Origin: Treponema sp. UBA1747
GTDB taxonomy: Bacteria; Spirochaetota; Spirochaetia; Treponematales; Treponemataceae
Assembly: GCA_002315375.1 (NCBI GenBank)
Contig: DCHR01000018.1
Coordinates: 14,952-78,951, forward strand
DNA length: 64,000 nucleotides
Direction of reading: 5' to 3'
The notes under the pieces were generated by a model. It saw only the letters and a list, made by a program, of their open reading frames with translations. It was not told the DNA's origin and did no database searches. This document shows, one piece after another, positions 45,059 through 54,019 of this stretch (positions are counted from its first letter, which is position 1; each line of letters starts with the position of its first letter). The position numbers and the translations under genes were made by a program.

Positions 45059-46201
45059 ATGATTGATTATAAAATAAAAGATATTCCGTATTTTCATGTT
45101 AAGGGAAGAAACGTTTCGGATGCAGGAAAAACCGAAAATGGACTTTTTCTTTTCTGGGCAGGAAGCGGACTCGAAATGAAATTAAAGACTTCGGAACTTT
45201 GGGCTGAAATTGAAAGCGAATATACTTCATATGAAGTCTGGTTGTGTGTCTGGATAAACGGAAGGAAAATTTCTCGTTTTATGGCACCTAAGGGAAAGTC
45301 AAAACTTTGTCTGACAAGGTCTTTGAATCCTGAAAAAGAAAATGAAATTTTTATTATGCGGGACACTCAACCTATGAGCGGAGATGATTCGCAGATTCTG
45401 AAAATCAATTCTATTTCTGTAAGTGATGGAACTGAGTTTCTTCCTGTTCCTGAAAGTAAATTGAAATTAGAATTTATCGGTGACAGCATAACAACCGGAG
45501 AAGGACTGGCAGGTTGTCCTGATGAAATGGACTGGATAAGTCAGTGGATTTCAGTTTCAGAAAATTATGCAGTTCGGACAGTAAATGCATTGAAGGCGGA
45601 TTTTAATATTCTTAGTCAGAGCGGATGGGGTGTTATGACTGCCTGGGATAATAATGTTCAGGGCATTATGCCGCCTCATTATGAAAATGTCTGCAGTCTT
45701 CAGAACGGAGAAAATCAGAAAGCTGCCGGTGTGAAGGAAAAGTGGGATTTTTCAAAATTTAAGCCTGATTTTGTTTTCGTAAATCTCGGAACAAATGATT
45801 CCGGCGCTTTTTTTCAGCCGGCATGGAAAGATCCTGCAACTGGTACTGAATACAAAATGCGGGTAGATGAAAAAAATGATCCCCTTAAAGAAGACGGAGA
45901 AAAGCTTTCTCATGCCGTTTGCAATTTCCTGAAATTAATCAGGAAGAATAATCCTGAAGCCCGTATCTGCTGGTTATGGGGAATGATAGATATTTCAAGT
46001 GTTTCTCCTTATCTGAAGGAAGGGGTTGAATTATTCATAAAAGAAACGGGAGACAAGCTTACAGATTATATGGAGCTTCCTTCAATGGAGCTGGAGAAAA
46101 CAGATGCAGACAAAGGAAGTCGTGGACATCCTGGCTCATTAACTCATAAACTGGCAGCGGAAAAGCTGATTGCTTATATTGAAAATAAAAAAGAGGAATA
46201 A
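45059..46201 (+). CDS. SGNH/GDSL esterase, CE2-like
   Basis: A 380-residue esterase. Residues about 1-130 form a beta-sandwich-like domain, and 135-380 an SGNH hydrolase with the nucleophile in FIGDSITTGEG (near 143), the Gly block in LSQSGWGVM, the Asn block in VNLGTNDSGAF, and the catalytic His in RGHPGSLTH (near 357). The two-domain order matches carbohydrate esterase family 2 (deacetylases of xylo- or glucomannan). No signal peptide, so it acts in the cytoplasm or on imported acetylated oligosaccharides. First gene of a five-gene operon; next start is three bases away. Confidence 0.87.
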   Translation: MIDYKIKDIPYFHVKGRNVSDAGKTENGLFLFWAGSGLEMKLKTSELWAEIESEYTSYEVWLCVWINGRKISRFMAPKGKSKLCLTRSLNPEKENEIFIMRDTQPMSGDDSQILKINSISVSDGTEFLPVPESKLKLEFIGDSITTGEGLAGCPDEMDWISQWISVSENYAVRTVNALKADFNILSQSGWGVMTAWDNNVQGIMPPHYENVCSLQNGENQKAAGVKEKWDFSKFKPDFVFVNLGTNDSGAFFQPAWKDPATGTEYKMRVDEKNDPLKEDGEKLSHAVCNFLKLIRKNNPEARICWLWGMIDISSVSPYLKEGVELFIKETGDKLTDYMELPSMELEKTDADKGSRGHPGSLTHKLAAEKLIAYIENKKEE

Positions 46202-46204
46202 AAT

Positions 46205-47368
46205 ATGTCTGGTCTTGTAGATTATGTTCTTTGGCGCGGGGATGTTTCTCTTGCATATTCACCTTTCAATAAAATCGATGCACTTGTTTTCAGCCAGATA
46301 ACCTATTTGAATTTCAAAGGTATTCTTCCTGAAAGCTTTTCTGAATCTGTGGATTTGAAATATTTCAATGAAAAAATTCTGGATAAGAAAACAGAAAAGA
46401 AATTGAAAAAGAATCTGGGGCCTTATATTAGTCCGGATACTTTTACTCTCCTGAAATTATGTGCTGCTTCTGTCCGCTATGGAGATTTGAAAATTACAGG
46501 ATTCAGAGACATATTCAGTAAAAAGAACTGCGAACAGTTTTCTGCTTTTACTGTGTCAGGAAAAAATTTTAACTGTGTTTGTTTCAGGGGAACAGATGAA
46601 TCAATAATTGGATGGGAAGAAGATTTTGCATTAAGCTATTGTGATGTAATTCCTTCTCAGACTGATGCCCTGGAATACCTGAAAGATGCCATGACTGAAT
46701 TGAAAGGAAAATTTATTCTTACGGGACATTCAAAAGGCGGAAACGTGGGAATGTATGCAGCTTATAATGTTCCTGACAAATTCAAGAAGCGAATTCTGAC
46801 TGTGTATAATTTTGATGGTCCTGGTTTCAAAAAAGAAATACTGGAGAGTGAAGATTTCAAGAAGATTGAAGACAAAATTTATTCGGTTTATCCTGGATGT
46901 TCAATTGTAGGAATGTTTTTTGAGCATCCGAAATATTTTGAAATTGCTGACAGTAACCGCCACATCGTTATGCAGCATGATCCTTTTACCTGGGGAATTC
47001 AGGGTAACAGTTTTATAAATCAGGATAAGTTTGAAGACGAAAGTGTTTTCTTTTACAAGACCTTCAACAAATGGTATCTGGAACTCAGTAAGGAACAGAT
47101 GAAGTCTGTAACTGAAAGAATGTTCGGCATAATTTTAAATACCGGCGTTGAAAAGCTTTCTGATATTGAAAAAGATCCTATTGTAAACAGTGCAAAAATA
47201 TTGAATGAACTTTTGAAAATAGATTTTAAGGAAAGACATGAAGTTTTAAAACTTGTGAATATGTTCCTTAAAGCAGGAAAAGGAAATTTCCCTCTCTTTG
47301 AAAGTTTCAAACCTTCATTTTCATCTCTTGCAGAAAAAATGTTTGAGAGAAAAGAAAACAAACTTTAA
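46205..47368 (+). CDS. Lipase-fold alpha/beta hydrolase (DUF2974/Mbeg1-like)
   Basis: A 387-residue cytoplasmic protein. The start SGLVDYVLWRGDVSLAYSPFNKIDALVFSQITYL and the nucleophile elbow ILTGHSKGGNVGMYAA (near 179) match the Mbeg1-like DUF2974 hydrolases, an intracellular lipase-3-like family of unknown substrate. A catalytic aspartate candidate lies in YNFDGPGF and a histidine in HIVMQHDPF. It is embedded between the SGNH esterase and the FHA gene (gaps of 3 and 15 bases), so it probably belongs to the same phospho-regulated process. Confidence 0.83.
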   Translation: MSGLVDYVLWRGDVSLAYSPFNKIDALVFSQITYLNFKGILPESFSESVDLKYFNEKILDKKTEKKLKKNLGPYISPDTFTLLKLCAASVRYGDLKITGFRDIFSKKNCEQFSAFTVSGKNFNCVCFRGTDESIIGWEEDFALSYCDVIPSQTDALEYLKDAMTELKGKFILTGHSKGGNVGMYAAYNVPDKFKKRILTVYNFDGPGFKKEILESEDFKKIEDKIYSVYPGCSIVGMFFEHPKYFEIADSNRHIVMQHDPFTWGIQGNSFINQDKFEDESVFFYKTFNKWYLELSKEQMKSVTERMFGIILNTGVEKLSDIEKDPIVNSAKILNELLKIDFKERHEVLKLVNMFLKAGKGNFPLFESFKPSFSSLAEKMFERKENKL

Positions 47369-47383
47369 GTATTGGAGGCAGTT

Positions 47384-47725
47384 ATGGACGAAACAATTAC
47401 AACCTCAAGTCCTGTTGGAAAACAACTTGATAAAATCGGAGCCGGAAAATCGGCATCCTATCTTATGTTCAACAAGAAAAAAATCAGCCTGGTTGCAAAA
47501 ATTACCATTGGCCGTGATTCTTCAAATGATATTGTGGTTGATAACAAGCTTGCAAGCCGGCATCATGCTGTCATTCAAAAAATCAAGGATGACTTTTTTC
47601 TTAAAGATGAAAACAGTACAAACGGCACTTTTGTAAACGGAACACCAATTCCAAAAGATAAATATGTAAAGCTTAATGTCGGTGACCAGATTCAGATTGG
47701 TACAATGACATTTGTGATTTCATAA
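47384..47725 (+). CDS. FHA-domain phosphothreonine-binding protein
   Basis: A 113-residue protein that is essentially one forkhead-associated domain: ITIGRDSSNDIVV (phosphopeptide-binding GR), LASRHHAVIQ (SRHH) and DENSTNGTFVNG (NG) are all intact. It binds phosphothreonine peptides made by Ser/Thr kinases. I place the start at ATG 47384, with GGAGG five bases upstream, not at the in-frame TTG at 47372 that overlaps the ribosome site. It likely bridges the kinase encoded two genes downstream to its clients. Confidence 0.92.
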   Translation: MDETITTSSPVGKQLDKIGAGKSASYLMFNKKKISLVAKITIGRDSSNDIVVDNKLASRHHAVIQKIKDDFFLKDENSTNGTFVNGTPIPKDKYVKLNVGDQIQIGTMTFVIS

Positions 47726-47732
47726 TTTTCAA

Positions 47733-48731
47733 ATGGATTTTTCTTTACTGGATTCTTATACACTTCCTTCTCATGTCGAACTTTTCTCAAGTGTAGAAAA
47801 AATGATTGATCTGCTTGAGAATGAAAAATCGCCTGACTGTTTCTGGCGTCCTCTGGATTCTGCAGGAAAACCTGGAAGTCTGATTGACTTCAGAAAGGTT
47901 ACGGCTCCTGTGGTGATTATTCCGGATCTTCACGGGCGCATTGATTTTTTAAATCAAATCTGCCGCTTTAAACTTTTTGACAAAAGAATTATTCAACTTC
48001 TGGAAAGCAAAGAAATATTTCTCGTTTTTGTAGGAGATGCCCTTCATACAGAAAAAATAACACGGGAACGATGGCTTCTGTGTGAACAGGAATTTGCATC
48101 AGGAGATTCTGCCGGAAAATTTATGCAGGAAGAAATGGCGGAAGGACTTTCCCTTCTGATGAAACTTTTTGAATTGAAAATCCGCTTTCCGGAAAGGTTT
48201 CATTTTTTGAAAGGAAATCATGAAAATATTCTGAACGTTCACGAAGGGGGAAACTATCCCTTCAGAAAATATGCAGAAGAGGGAAGAATGGTTAAGGATT
48301 TTATCAAAACTTATTATGGTGATGATATTCTTTATCTGCTTTCTGTTTATGAAAAAAATCTTCCCCTTGTTTTCTGTTCACCCGAATGTACCGTTAGCCA
48401 TGCGGAGCCTTACAGAGGTTTTTCTGAGCGCGAAATAATTGATGCCCGTTTGTTTCCCGAGGTTCTTTCCGGTCTGACCTGGACTGCAAATAATGAAGCT
48501 CTGGAAAACAGTGTAAGTCTGACTCTTGATAATCTGTATGGAAATGAAAATAAAGTTTTGTGGTTTGGAGGACATCGTCCCGTCAGCGGAAAATTTGCCC
48601 TGCGTCAGAACGGAAGATTTATTCAGATTCATAATCCTTTAAGTCGAAATGTGGCAGTTGTAATGCCTGGTGAAGAGTTTATTCCCGAAAATAATATAGT
48701 AAGTGTTGCAGGAGGCGTTTATGAGCGATGA
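47733..48731 (+). CDS. Calcineurin-like metallophosphoesterase
   Basis: A 332-residue phosphoesterase. The metal-binding blocks are IIPDLHGRIDFLNQ (DxH), FVFVGDALHTE (GDxx), LKGNHENIL (GNHE), a late VSHAEPYRG and FGGHRPVSG. The pattern is that of PPP-type bis-phosphatases, so it is a candidate to reverse the neighbouring Ser/Thr kinase. Its last 11 bases overlap the kinase start, suggesting translational coupling. Substrate is inferred only. Confidence 0.86.
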   Translation: MDFSLLDSYTLPSHVELFSSVEKMIDLLENEKSPDCFWRPLDSAGKPGSLIDFRKVTAPVVIIPDLHGRIDFLNQICRFKLFDKRIIQLLESKEIFLVFVGDALHTEKITRERWLLCEQEFASGDSAGKFMQEEMAEGLSLLMKLFELKIRFPERFHFLKGNHENILNVHEGGNYPFRKYAEEGRMVKDFIKTYYGDDILYLLSVYEKNLPLVFCSPECTVSHAEPYRGFSEREIIDARLFPEVLSGLTWTANNEALENSVSLTLDNLYGNENKVLWFGGHRPVSGKFALRQNGRFIQIHNPLSRNVAVVMPGEEFIPENNIVSVAGGVYER

Positions 48732-50385
48732 GTTTCCACCTGAAATTGGTAAGTACAAAATAACAGGAATTGTAGCAAAGGGCGGAATGGGAGTTGTTTA
48801 TAAAGCAATTCATCCTTCGCTGAAGCGTTTTGTTGTCATTAAAAAACTTACTGCAAGGGGACGGGGTTCTGCTACAAACGCCGAAAGATTCAAGCGGGAA
48901 GCACAGATTCTTCTGGATCTGCAGAGCCCTTACATCGTTCATCTTTTCGATTATTTTACAGAAGACGGTTACCGTTATATGGTCGAAGAACTTGTGGACG
49001 GAATGTCCTGCGACAAACTGATAAAAAAACAGGTAACACTTTCGGTTCCTCTTGCTATGCTCATTATGCAGGATGCCTGTTACGGTTTGAAATATGCTCA
49101 TTCCAAAAAAGTAATTCACCGTGACATAAAACCGGGAAATATTCTTATTTCAAAAAGAGGTGAAATTAAAATCACTGATTTTGGTATTGCCAGTGATGAA
49201 AGTGAAAGAGATGACAATCTGACTGCAGAAGGAGTTGCTCTGGGAACTCCGGCTTACATGCCTCCTGAACAGTTTGATGACAGTTCTTCTGTCGATAACC
49301 GTGCTGATATTTACGCTCTTGGAATCAGTCTGTATGAAATGATAATCGGTTCCAAACCTTACCCCGGGGAATTTACTCAGGAAAATATTACTCTGATTAA
49401 AAAAGGAAAATATACTTCACCAAGAAAAATTAATCGTGATATTCCGAAGTCTGTTGAAAAACTGATAAAGGGAATGATCCGTGCAAAAAAGAACAGGCGC
49501 ATAAAAGATATAGATACTGTTCTGAAAGCAGTTAAGAAATATCTTTCTCATTATGATGTCCATGAATTAAGGGTTCAGCTGGCCCGTGCGGTTTCAATTG
49601 AAAAACAGTATAAATATCCTGAAAAGGCATTTGAACCTAAAGATAAAGTTTCCCGGATTGTAAAGCGCTGTCTTGTTTCGGTTTTCTTTGCAGCTCTTGT
49701 CTTTGCAGGACTTTATTATACCGGTGTGATTCACAGAACTGTGCTGTCAAAAATCTATTGCCCTGTTTCAGTAAATCTGGAAATGCCGGTTTCTGTTTTC
49801 AATAAAGGGAAACTGGATTTGCCTGCCCGTATTTCGTTTTATGAAAATGACGGGAAAGATATGCCTGAAGTTAAAGGAACCTCCCGTGAATTCCGTGCAA
49901 GAGGAAACAGACTTACGGAAAAAATTATTTCTGCATTGAAAAAAACTCCAATGCCGGAAGTTTCCTCAAGTCATACTTCCTACGGGATTAAAACTGTTTT
50001 TCTTAAAAAGGGAACCTATCGCATGAAAGTTGTTGTGGGACCTTATGTAAGCTGGCAGAGTTTCCAGATTAATGACACTAAAAAGGAAACCTTCGAAGTT
50101 GATTTTCTGCAGAATATGAAACGTCCCCTGAAAATGCATCTCACAGCGGTTGAAAGTGAATCAAAAAAAGATATATCTGAAGAAGCTTGCTTTGAAATTC
50201 TATATAACGGAAAGTGGGTACTGCCAGAGGAAGTTCCGGTTGAAAAATTTGTTTCAGGGACAGTCTGGAAAATTCGGGTTTCCGCTGACGGCTACAAAGA
50301 AGAAGTTTTTTCTCTTTTGATAGACTGGTATCAGGATGAACTTTTCGTTACTGCTGAACTGGAACCAAAGGATTCTGCTTTATAA
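48721..50385 (+). CDS. Membrane Ser/Thr protein kinase (PknB-like)
   Basis: A 554-residue Hanks-type kinase. The catalytic domain spans residues 10-275: glycine loop GIVAKGGMGVVYKA, catalytic Lys in VVIKKL, catalytic loop HRDIKPGNI, metal-binding DFGIAS, and PPEQF in place of APE. Residues about 318-340 (RCLVSVFFAALVFAGLYYTGVI) are the single membrane span, and 340-554 an extracytoplasmic beta-rich domain of unknown ligand, not PASTA repeats. I choose ATG 48721 with GGAGG at five bases; the in-frame TTG 48703 is inside the previous gene without a ribosome site. Last gene of the operon. Confidence 0.9.
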   Translation: MSDEFPPEIGKYKITGIVAKGGMGVVYKAIHPSLKRFVVIKKLTARGRGSATNAERFKREAQILLDLQSPYIVHLFDYFTEDGYRYMVEELVDGMSCDKLIKKQVTLSVPLAMLIMQDACYGLKYAHSKKVIHRDIKPGNILISKRGEIKITDFGIASDESERDDNLTAEGVALGTPAYMPPEQFDDSSSVDNRADIYALGISLYEMIIGSKPYPGEFTQENITLIKKGKYTSPRKINRDIPKSVEKLIKGMIRAKKNRRIKDIDTVLKAVKKYLSHYDVHELRVQLARAVSIEKQYKYPEKAFEPKDKVSRIVKRCLVSVFFAALVFAGLYYTGVIHRTVLSKIYCPVSVNLEMPVSVFNKGKLDLPARISFYENDGKDMPEVKGTSREFRARGNRLTEKIISALKKTPMPEVSSSHTSYGIKTVFLKKGTYRMKVVVGPYVSWQSFQINDTKKETFEVDFLQNMKRPLKMHLTAVESESKKDISEEACFEILYNGKWVLPEEVPVEKFVSGTVWKIRVSADGYKEEVFSLLIDWYQDELFVTAELEPKDSAL

Positions 50386-51156
50386 TTCAAGAGTTCCGAT
50401 TACAGTCATATCGTCATCTTCATCAGAATCATTTTTCTTTTTGTTCTTGAAGCGGGGACTGTCGGCTTCGTTGTCAAAATAAACTACTGTTTTGGAAGTG
50501 TTTTTTGAATCAGAAGTTGTCACTGTTTTTTTTGGGCTTTTCCTGCCGCCTTCTTTTTTTGAAAAACTCTTTTTAATTGTCAGAAGTGAAATCAGACTGC
50601 CGCATAAGCCTCCTGCAAAAACAATAAAGAGCGGTATTATGCTTGATTCGATTTTTTCTTCAGAGAAGAGAATATAAACGATATATAAAACTGCTACAGC
50701 AATTGAAAACAAAGAAACTGTTTTTTTCTTGAATTCGTTCATTATTTTAAGAATCAGAAGAAGGAAAATCAGCGGGTAAGGACCAGTAAGAGTTTCGGTT
50801 GAAAAACAGGCTGCAAGTACTCCTGAAAAAATAGTCGAAAGCAGCATCATTACCAGAAGCAGAAAAGTCCCGTAATTTGTTTCCTGGTCAGAAATGAGTA
50901 AGCCAAGTAATCCCAAAAGAATCCAGGAAAACAACTGTTTTGTTCCAAAGATATAAAGAACCATTCGGCACCAGCTGGCAGGTTCATGAAAATTAAATGG
51001 GAAAGCACCTTTCTGTGATGTCGGACTTGTAAAAAAAGTATTCAGATTTAAATCCGGCATAAAACGGTTGATTAAAAATACAGATACAGTGATAAAAATA
51101 AAAATCAGTATCAGAATAGGATCAAAAGTAAGGTTAATTTTGTTTTTAGCTTTCAT
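50380..51156 (-). CDS. Multi-pass membrane protein, rhomboid-like but catalytically dead (tentative)
   Basis: A 258-residue protein with about six spans (residues 12-185) and a charged cytoplasmic tail ending DSDEDDDMTVIGTLEL. The core LFSWILLGLLGLLISDQETNYGT...LLSTIFSGVLAACF...GPYPLIFLLLIL follows the order of rhomboid TM2-TM4: the E-x-x-x-G turn is kept. The catalytic GxSG is GPYP and the HxxxN of TM2 is absent. This is by-eye alignment. It converges with the kinase gene (six-base overlap). The threonine in the acidic tail is a plausible kinase/FHA target. It could equally be an unrelated membrane protein. Confidence 0.65.
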   Translation of the reverse strand: MKAKNKINLTFDPILILIFIFITVSVFLINRFMPDLNLNTFFTSPTSQKGAFPFNFHEPASWCRMVLYIFGTKQLFSWILLGLLGLLISDQETNYGTFLLLVMMLLSTIFSGVLAACFSTETLTGPYPLIFLLLILKIMNEFKKKTVSLFSIAVAVLYIVYILFSEEKIESSIIPLFIVFAGGLCGSLISLLTIKKSFSKKEGGRKSPKKTVTTSDSKNTSKTVVYFDNEADSPRFKNKKKNDSDEDDDMTVIGTLEL

Positions 51157-51204
51157 AAATAGTTTATCGGTTCAAAAAACGTGGAAAACAATAGAAAAAT
51201 TTGG

Positions 51205-51218
51205 TAAACTAGACTAAC
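51205..51218 (+). promoter_or_regulatory. DtxR-family operator candidate
   Basis: TAAACTAGACTAAC lies 24 bases upstream of the DtxR-type gene, between a possible -35 (TTGGTA, 51201) and -10 (TATCTA, 51224). It matches the streptococcal SloR/ScaR-type box TTAACTTGACTTAA at 10 of 14 positions, suggesting autoregulation. Confidence 0.3.
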
Positions 51219-51241
51219 TATCATATCTATTGGGGAAAATC

Positions 51242-51610
51242 ATGGTGATCAAAGAATCGGCAGAAATGTATCTTGAAACAGTACATATTCTTGCACAGAA
51301 AGGTCCAGTTCATGCGGTTGAAATCGCAAGATACTTGAATATATCAAAACCCTCTGTAAGCGTTGCAATTCATAATCTGGAATCAGAAAAATATATTCTG
51401 ATTGATCAGGAAGGTCATATTTCGCTTCTTCCAAAAGGTCTGGAAATTGCGGAACGTATTTATGAACGGCATACAGTTCTTACAGAATTTTTTGAAAAAA
51501 TTGGTGTCAGTCCGGAAAATGCAGTTGCAGATGCCTGTAAGATTGAACATGATATTTCTGATGAATCTTTTTATAAAGTGCGTGATCTGATAGCAAAACT
51601 CCAGGGATAA
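51242..51610 (+). CDS. DtxR/MntR-family metal-dependent regulator (short form)
   Basis: A 122-residue regulator made of the winged helix (EIARYLNISKPSVSVAIHNLE) and dimerisation domain only; the SH3-like third domain of DtxR is missing. Metal-ligand positions can be read: EMYLE at the N-terminus, RHTVL, and CKIEHDIS. The Met and Cys at the discriminating positions are those of DtxR/IdeR (iron), not the Asp/Glu of MntR (manganese). I choose ATG 51242; a TTG at 51230 overlaps the GGGG ribosome site. It lies 14 bases before the S1-domain gene. No metal transporter is in the window. Confidence 0.85.
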   Translation: MVIKESAEMYLETVHILAQKGPVHAVEIARYLNISKPSVSVAIHNLESEKYILIDQEGHISLLPKGLEIAERIYERHTVLTEFFEKIGVSPENAVADACKIEHDISDESFYKVRDLIAKLQG

Positions 51611-51624
51611 TTTAAGGGAAAAAT

Positions 51625-52716
51625 ATGAACAACAGAATGGAAATTGGTGAACAGTTTGAAACTGAAATTGTACAGATTCAGAAGGACTGTGTTTTTATTG
51701 CAATGGATGCAAAAAGTGAAGGTGTTTGTGATACAGCAGACTTTCTTGATAAAGACGGAAACCTTACTGTAAAGGAAGGGGACAAAGTAAAGGTTTATTA
51801 TACAGGTTATGTAAACGGGGAAATGCGTTTTACAGCCAAAATCGCCGGTGACAAGGCTGACAAAGCAATGATTGAAAATGCCTGGAATGCAAAGATTCCT
51901 GTTGACGGACATGTTGAAAAGGAAATCAAAGGCGGCTTTGAAGTAAAGATTGGCGGAACCCGTGCTTTCTGTCCTTATTCACAGATGGGATTCCGTCAGA
52001 AAGAAGAACCAGCTTCTTATGTAGGAAAGACACTTCCTTTTGTTATTATTGAATACAAGAATGACGGAAAAGATTTGACTGTTTCAAATAAAGTTCTTGG
52101 TGAACAGGCATATGCAGAAAAACTGGACAGCCTGGCCCGTGAAATTACAGTTGGTTCTGTAGTTGAAGGAGTTGTTGAATCGGTTCAGAATTTCGGTGCA
52201 TTTGTAAATGTAAACGGTTTCAGAACTCTGCTTCCTGTTTCTGAAATCCAGTATGACCGCGTTGAGGATATTTTCAGTATTATTTCTGAAGGTCAGAAGA
52301 TTCGCGGTCAGGTTATCCGTGCAGACTGGAAAAATGAAAAGGTTTCAATCAGTGTGAAAGCACTCCTTGAAGATCCATGGAAAGCTTCTGCAGAACAGCT
52401 TAAACTTGAAACCAAATATGAAGGAAAAGTTGTTCGTGTTACAGATTTTGGCGTATTTGTAAACATTGTGAAGGGTGTGGACGGTCTTGTTCATATTTCT
52501 GAACTTGAAGGCGTGAATAAAAATACAAACATCAAGAAGATGTTCAAGCCAGGCGATGAAATGTCTGTTGTAATCAAAGAAATGGATTTAAAAAACAAAC
52601 GTATTTCTCTGATTCCTGCAAGTTCAGCAGAACAGGATTTAAGCGCTGCTAAATATTTGAGTTCGCAGAAGGATGATGATGATGATTCATACAATCCTTT
52701 TGCAGGTCTTCTGTAA
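51625..52716 (+). CDS. S1 RNA-binding repeat protein
   Basis: A 363-residue protein with four S1 (OB-fold) domains. Repeats 1 (about 5-65) and 2 (92-155) are divergent. Repeats 3 (about 172-245; VGSVVEGVVESVQNFGAFV) and 4 (about 260-335; YEGKVVRVTDFGVFVNIVKGVDGLVHISEL) are canonical. It ends in an acidic tail (DDDDDSYNPFAGLL). It is shorter than ribosomal protein S1 (about 550-850 residues), so it is probably an accessory RNA-binding or translation factor like B. subtilis YpfD-type proteins. Likely co-transcribed with the DtxR-type gene. Confidence 0.88.
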   Translation: MNNRMEIGEQFETEIVQIQKDCVFIAMDAKSEGVCDTADFLDKDGNLTVKEGDKVKVYYTGYVNGEMRFTAKIAGDKADKAMIENAWNAKIPVDGHVEKEIKGGFEVKIGGTRAFCPYSQMGFRQKEEPASYVGKTLPFVIIEYKNDGKDLTVSNKVLGEQAYAEKLDSLAREITVGSVVEGVVESVQNFGAFVNVNGFRTLLPVSEIQYDRVEDIFSIISEGQKIRGQVIRADWKNEKVSISVKALLEDPWKASAEQLKLETKYEGKVVRVTDFGVFVNIVKGVDGLVHISELEGVNKNTNIKKMFKPGDEMSVVIKEMDLKNKRISLIPASSAEQDLSAAKYLSSQKDDDDDSYNPFAGLL

Positions 52717-52767
52717 AAAACAAAACTGGGAGAGAGTTGAGTTTTTTTTTGATTAGCAGGAATTGAA

Positions 52768-53877
52768 ATGAAGTTATCTTTAGGAAAAACAAATCGCAGA
52801 CAGGTTTGTTCGATGCTTAAATTGATTTACCGGAATCCCGGAATCAACAGAAAACAGCTTGGTGAAGCATTGTGCATTGACCGTGCGATGGTAACACATA
52901 TTTATAATTATTTCGTAGAAAATAACTGGGTTATCGAGCAGGAATCTGCCATGAAGCGCCTTCCTCTTGTTCTGAATTATAACCGTATCTATGTTGCCGG
53001 AGTAGAAATCCAGCCGGAATATCAGGTTGTTATTATTTCAAACATGAAAGGCGACATTGTTTTTGAACAGGTATTTAATGAAAAAATAACCGACATTCCT
53101 CAGTTTGTTTTGCAGACTTTGTTTCCTTTGCTTGAAAATTCCGGTTATGAAATTTCCGGTATTGGGCTTGCTGTTCCTGGAATTATTATTTCCGATGAAA
53201 ACAAAATTTATCGTTCAGTTCCATTTGGATTAAAAGAAGAAATTCTTCTTCCAAAAGAAGTTGTCCTTAATGGAAATCCTGTTCCTGTTTTCCTGGATAA
53301 TGACGTAAGATGTTTCGGATGGGGAAGAGTAGCCTTTAATAAAGAATATGAACCATTCTTTGTTTTCATCCAGCACTTCCTTGATGATCCTGAAAATCCT
53401 GAAAAATTCTGCCGTATTACCGGTGGAAGTTCTTTCTTCCTGAATTCAAAGCCTTGTACCGGTTCACATGGTTGTGGCGGTGAACTTCCCGGTCAGTTCA
53501 GAATCAATGACTACAGAGAAATGCATGTCCCTGAAGAAAAAAGAAATCTGATGAAAGCTGACAGAGAGTCCATGGAAAAATTCCTGAGAAACATGGCTAT
53601 GGCAGTTGCATATTTTTCAAACACCTTTGATGTTGGTCGGGCTTATATTGCTGGTTTTGAAAATATGGATGTAGATTTTCTCAGAGCAAAGATTGATGAA
53701 TATGTTTCTGAATATCGTTTCTATCCTGAAATTCAGAATCTGGATGTAGTTTTCTGTAAAAGTGATCTGCGTCAGACAGCTTTGGGCGCCTGTGGTTTCG
53801 CACTGGAAGAATTAATTGTGAAACCATGTGATACTGAATCTGTTGATAGTCTTCTTTTCCCAAAAAAAGAAAAATAA
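52768..53877 (+). CDS. ROK-family transcriptional regulator
   Basis: A 369-residue NagC/Mlc-like repressor. The N-terminal winged helix (QVCSMLKLIYRNPGINRKQLGEALCIDRAMVTHIYNYF) is followed by a ROK sugar-binding domain: VAGVEIQPEYQVVIISNMKGDIV, GIGLAVPGII, FLDNDVRCFGWGR, and the zinc/sugar block GSHGCGGELPGQF. The usual CxCGxxGCxE zinc motif is reduced. Such proteins repress sugar genes until an inducer sugar binds. It is a candidate for the sugar-uptake operators in this window, though 23 kb away. Stand-alone between the S1 gene and ssb. Confidence 0.88.
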   Translation: MKLSLGKTNRRQVCSMLKLIYRNPGINRKQLGEALCIDRAMVTHIYNYFVENNWVIEQESAMKRLPLVLNYNRIYVAGVEIQPEYQVVIISNMKGDIVFEQVFNEKITDIPQFVLQTLFPLLENSGYEISGIGLAVPGIIISDENKIYRSVPFGLKEEILLPKEVVLNGNPVPVFLDNDVRCFGWGRVAFNKEYEPFFVFIQHFLDDPENPEKFCRITGGSSFFLNSKPCTGSHGCGGELPGQFRINDYREMHVPEEKRNLMKADRESMEKFLRNMAMAVAYFSNTFDVGRAYIAGFENMDVDFLRAKIDEYVSEYRFYPEIQNLDVVFCKSDLRQTALGACGFALEELIVKPCDTESVDSLLFPKKEK

Positions 53878-54019
53878 TTCAATTTTTTTTTAATTTTATT
53901 TTCCTCTTTTTCCTTTTTTAGCGTAAAAAAGCAATACTTCTTTTGCAGGATAATCTGCGCGTTCTTTATGTTCCCGGCCGGAGCACCAAGCACATGTCAT
54001 AAAAAAAGAGGTATTAAAA

